From Streptomyces sp. NBC_00223 (lineage in GTDB: Bacteria > Actinomycetota > Actinomycetes > Streptomycetales > Streptomycetaceae): DNA of 64,000 nucleotides. The notes below the pieces were generated by a model. It worked only from the letters and a program-made list of their open reading frames with translations. It did not search any database and was not told the DNA's origin. The position numbers and the translations under genes are program-made. Shown here in pieces: positions 63,597 through 64,000 of this stretch; positions within the stretch are counted from its first letter, which is position 1, and each line of letters opens with the position of its first letter. The stretch is from assembly GCF_036199905.1 (NCBI RefSeq), contig NZ_CP108109.1, forward strand, positions 2,604,001 through 2,668,000, given 5' to 3'.

Positions 63597-64000
63597 GTGA
63601 CGACGACTCTGGACGAACGGCACATCCCGCACCCCGACTCCGGGACGACCCGGCTGCGCGTCGTTCTGCTGCTCGACGTGCTCGACGGCAGGCAGGAGAA
63701 CTTCCTGGCGGCGTACGAGGCGATACGCCACCAGGTGGCCTCGGTGCCGGGCCACCTCAGCGACCAGCTCTGCCAGTCCCTGGGGAACTCCTCGCAGTGG
63801 CTGATCACCAGCGAGTGGGAGAACAGCGAACGCTTCCTGGAGTGGGTGGAGAGCGCCGCCCACCGCAAGATGGTCGAGCCGCTGCACGGCTGCGTACGCG
63901 ACACCACCTCGCTGCGGTTCCTCATCACCCGCGAGACCCCCGAGCCGGGGCCGGACGGGCATGTGACCGGCGGGCACCGGACCCTCGCGGGCACGTCGGC
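63597..64000 (+). CDS. ABM-domain protein, WhiE ORFI-like (3' truncated by window edge)
   Basis: The frame is open from GTG 63597 to the window end (134 complete codons). GGAGAGG (63580-63586) precedes the start. After about 20 residues comes an antibiotic-biosynthesis-monooxygenase (ABM) fold: TRLRVVLLLDVLDGRQENFLAAYEAIRHQVASVPGH, SSQWLITSEWENSERFLEW and HRKMVEPLHGCV. The same domain opens the first gene of spore-pigment type II polyketide clusters, matching the divergent hydroxylase. Its C-terminal part lies outside. Confidence 0.72.
   Translation, partial: MTTTLDERHIPHPDSGTTRLRVVLLLDVLDGRQENFLAAYEAIRHQVASVPGHLSDQLCQSLGNSSQWLITSEWENSERFLEWVESAAHRKMVEPLHGCVRDTTSLRFLITRETPEPGPDGHVTGGHRTLAGTS

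Overview
The window is a high-GC actinobacterial chromosome segment, almost certainly Streptomyces. The evidence is the very GC-rich coding style with frequent GTG starts, an AdpA homologue carrying a single TTA leucine codon (43360-43362), the AdpA-oligoribonuclease-tRNA-His order, a CebR/CebEFG/BglC cello-oligosaccharide operon with TGGGAGCGCTCCCA boxes, a leucine-catabolism (liu-type) operon, and what looks like the start of a spore-pigment (whiE-type) cluster at the right edge. Species assignment is inference; the gene identities come from sequence motifs.

Layout. 1-2.6 kb: end of a GH3 glycosidase gene convergent with a LacI regulator that has its own operator-like sites. 2.6-6.7 kb: a small HTH protein, an MMPL exporter divergent from a TetR regulator across a nested palindrome, and a DedA protein. 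6.9-11.8 kb: SDR oxidoreductase, citrate synthase and a RecD2-type helicase. 12.1-16.6 kb: a translationally coupled three-gene operon (Gfo/Idh/MocA dehydrogenase, DUF993/dihydrodipicolinate-synthase-like protein, TIM-barrel isomerase) divergent from a LacI regulator across twin identical operators. 16.7-22.3 kb: MarR-GNAT fusion, a probably leaderless TIM-barrel isomerase, LysR, a lipoprotein and a Tat-exported GH3 hexosaminidase. 22.4-28.5 kb: a fused ABC exporter, agmatinase-family ureohydrolase and a phosphatase-like protein. 28.5-37.3 kb: thioesterase II, LCAD-like dehydrogenase and TetR, divergent from methylcrotonyl-CoA carboxylase beta and alpha, HMG-CoA lyase and acyl-CoA dehydrogenase. 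37.4-38.1 kb: a non-coding tandem array of 152-bp repeats. 38.6-41.9 kb: a small unknown gene, glmS behind a 158-nt T-free leader, and a universal stress protein. 42.6-44.8 kb: adpA, ornA, tRNA-His. 45.1-58.6 kb: a cellulose-utilisation block (GH48, GH5, GH64 with two discoidin modules, cebR, cebE, cebF, cebG, bglC). 58.8-64 kb: class F sortase, small surface protein, multicopper oxidase, and a FAD hydroxylase divergent from a truncated ABM-domain gene.

How the genes fit together. GH48 and GH5 would release cello-oligosaccharides outside the cell; CebEFG imports them (no ATPase gene is here, so it must be supplied from elsewhere, MsiK in known systems) and the GH1 BglC hydrolyses them to glucose. 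Five CebR-type boxes connect cebR, cebE, GH48, GH5 and GH64, and a sixth weaker one lies before the distant SDR gene. The liu genes turn leucine-derived isovaleryl-CoA into acetyl-CoA and acetoacetate under a TetR regulator whose likely operator is a perfect 19-bp inverted repeat. AdpA, OrnA and GlmS belong to development and cell-wall precursor supply.

The strongest candidates for something undescribed are the LacI-controlled Gfo/Idh-DUF993-TIM operon, the 152-bp repeat array, and the uridine-free leader before glmS.
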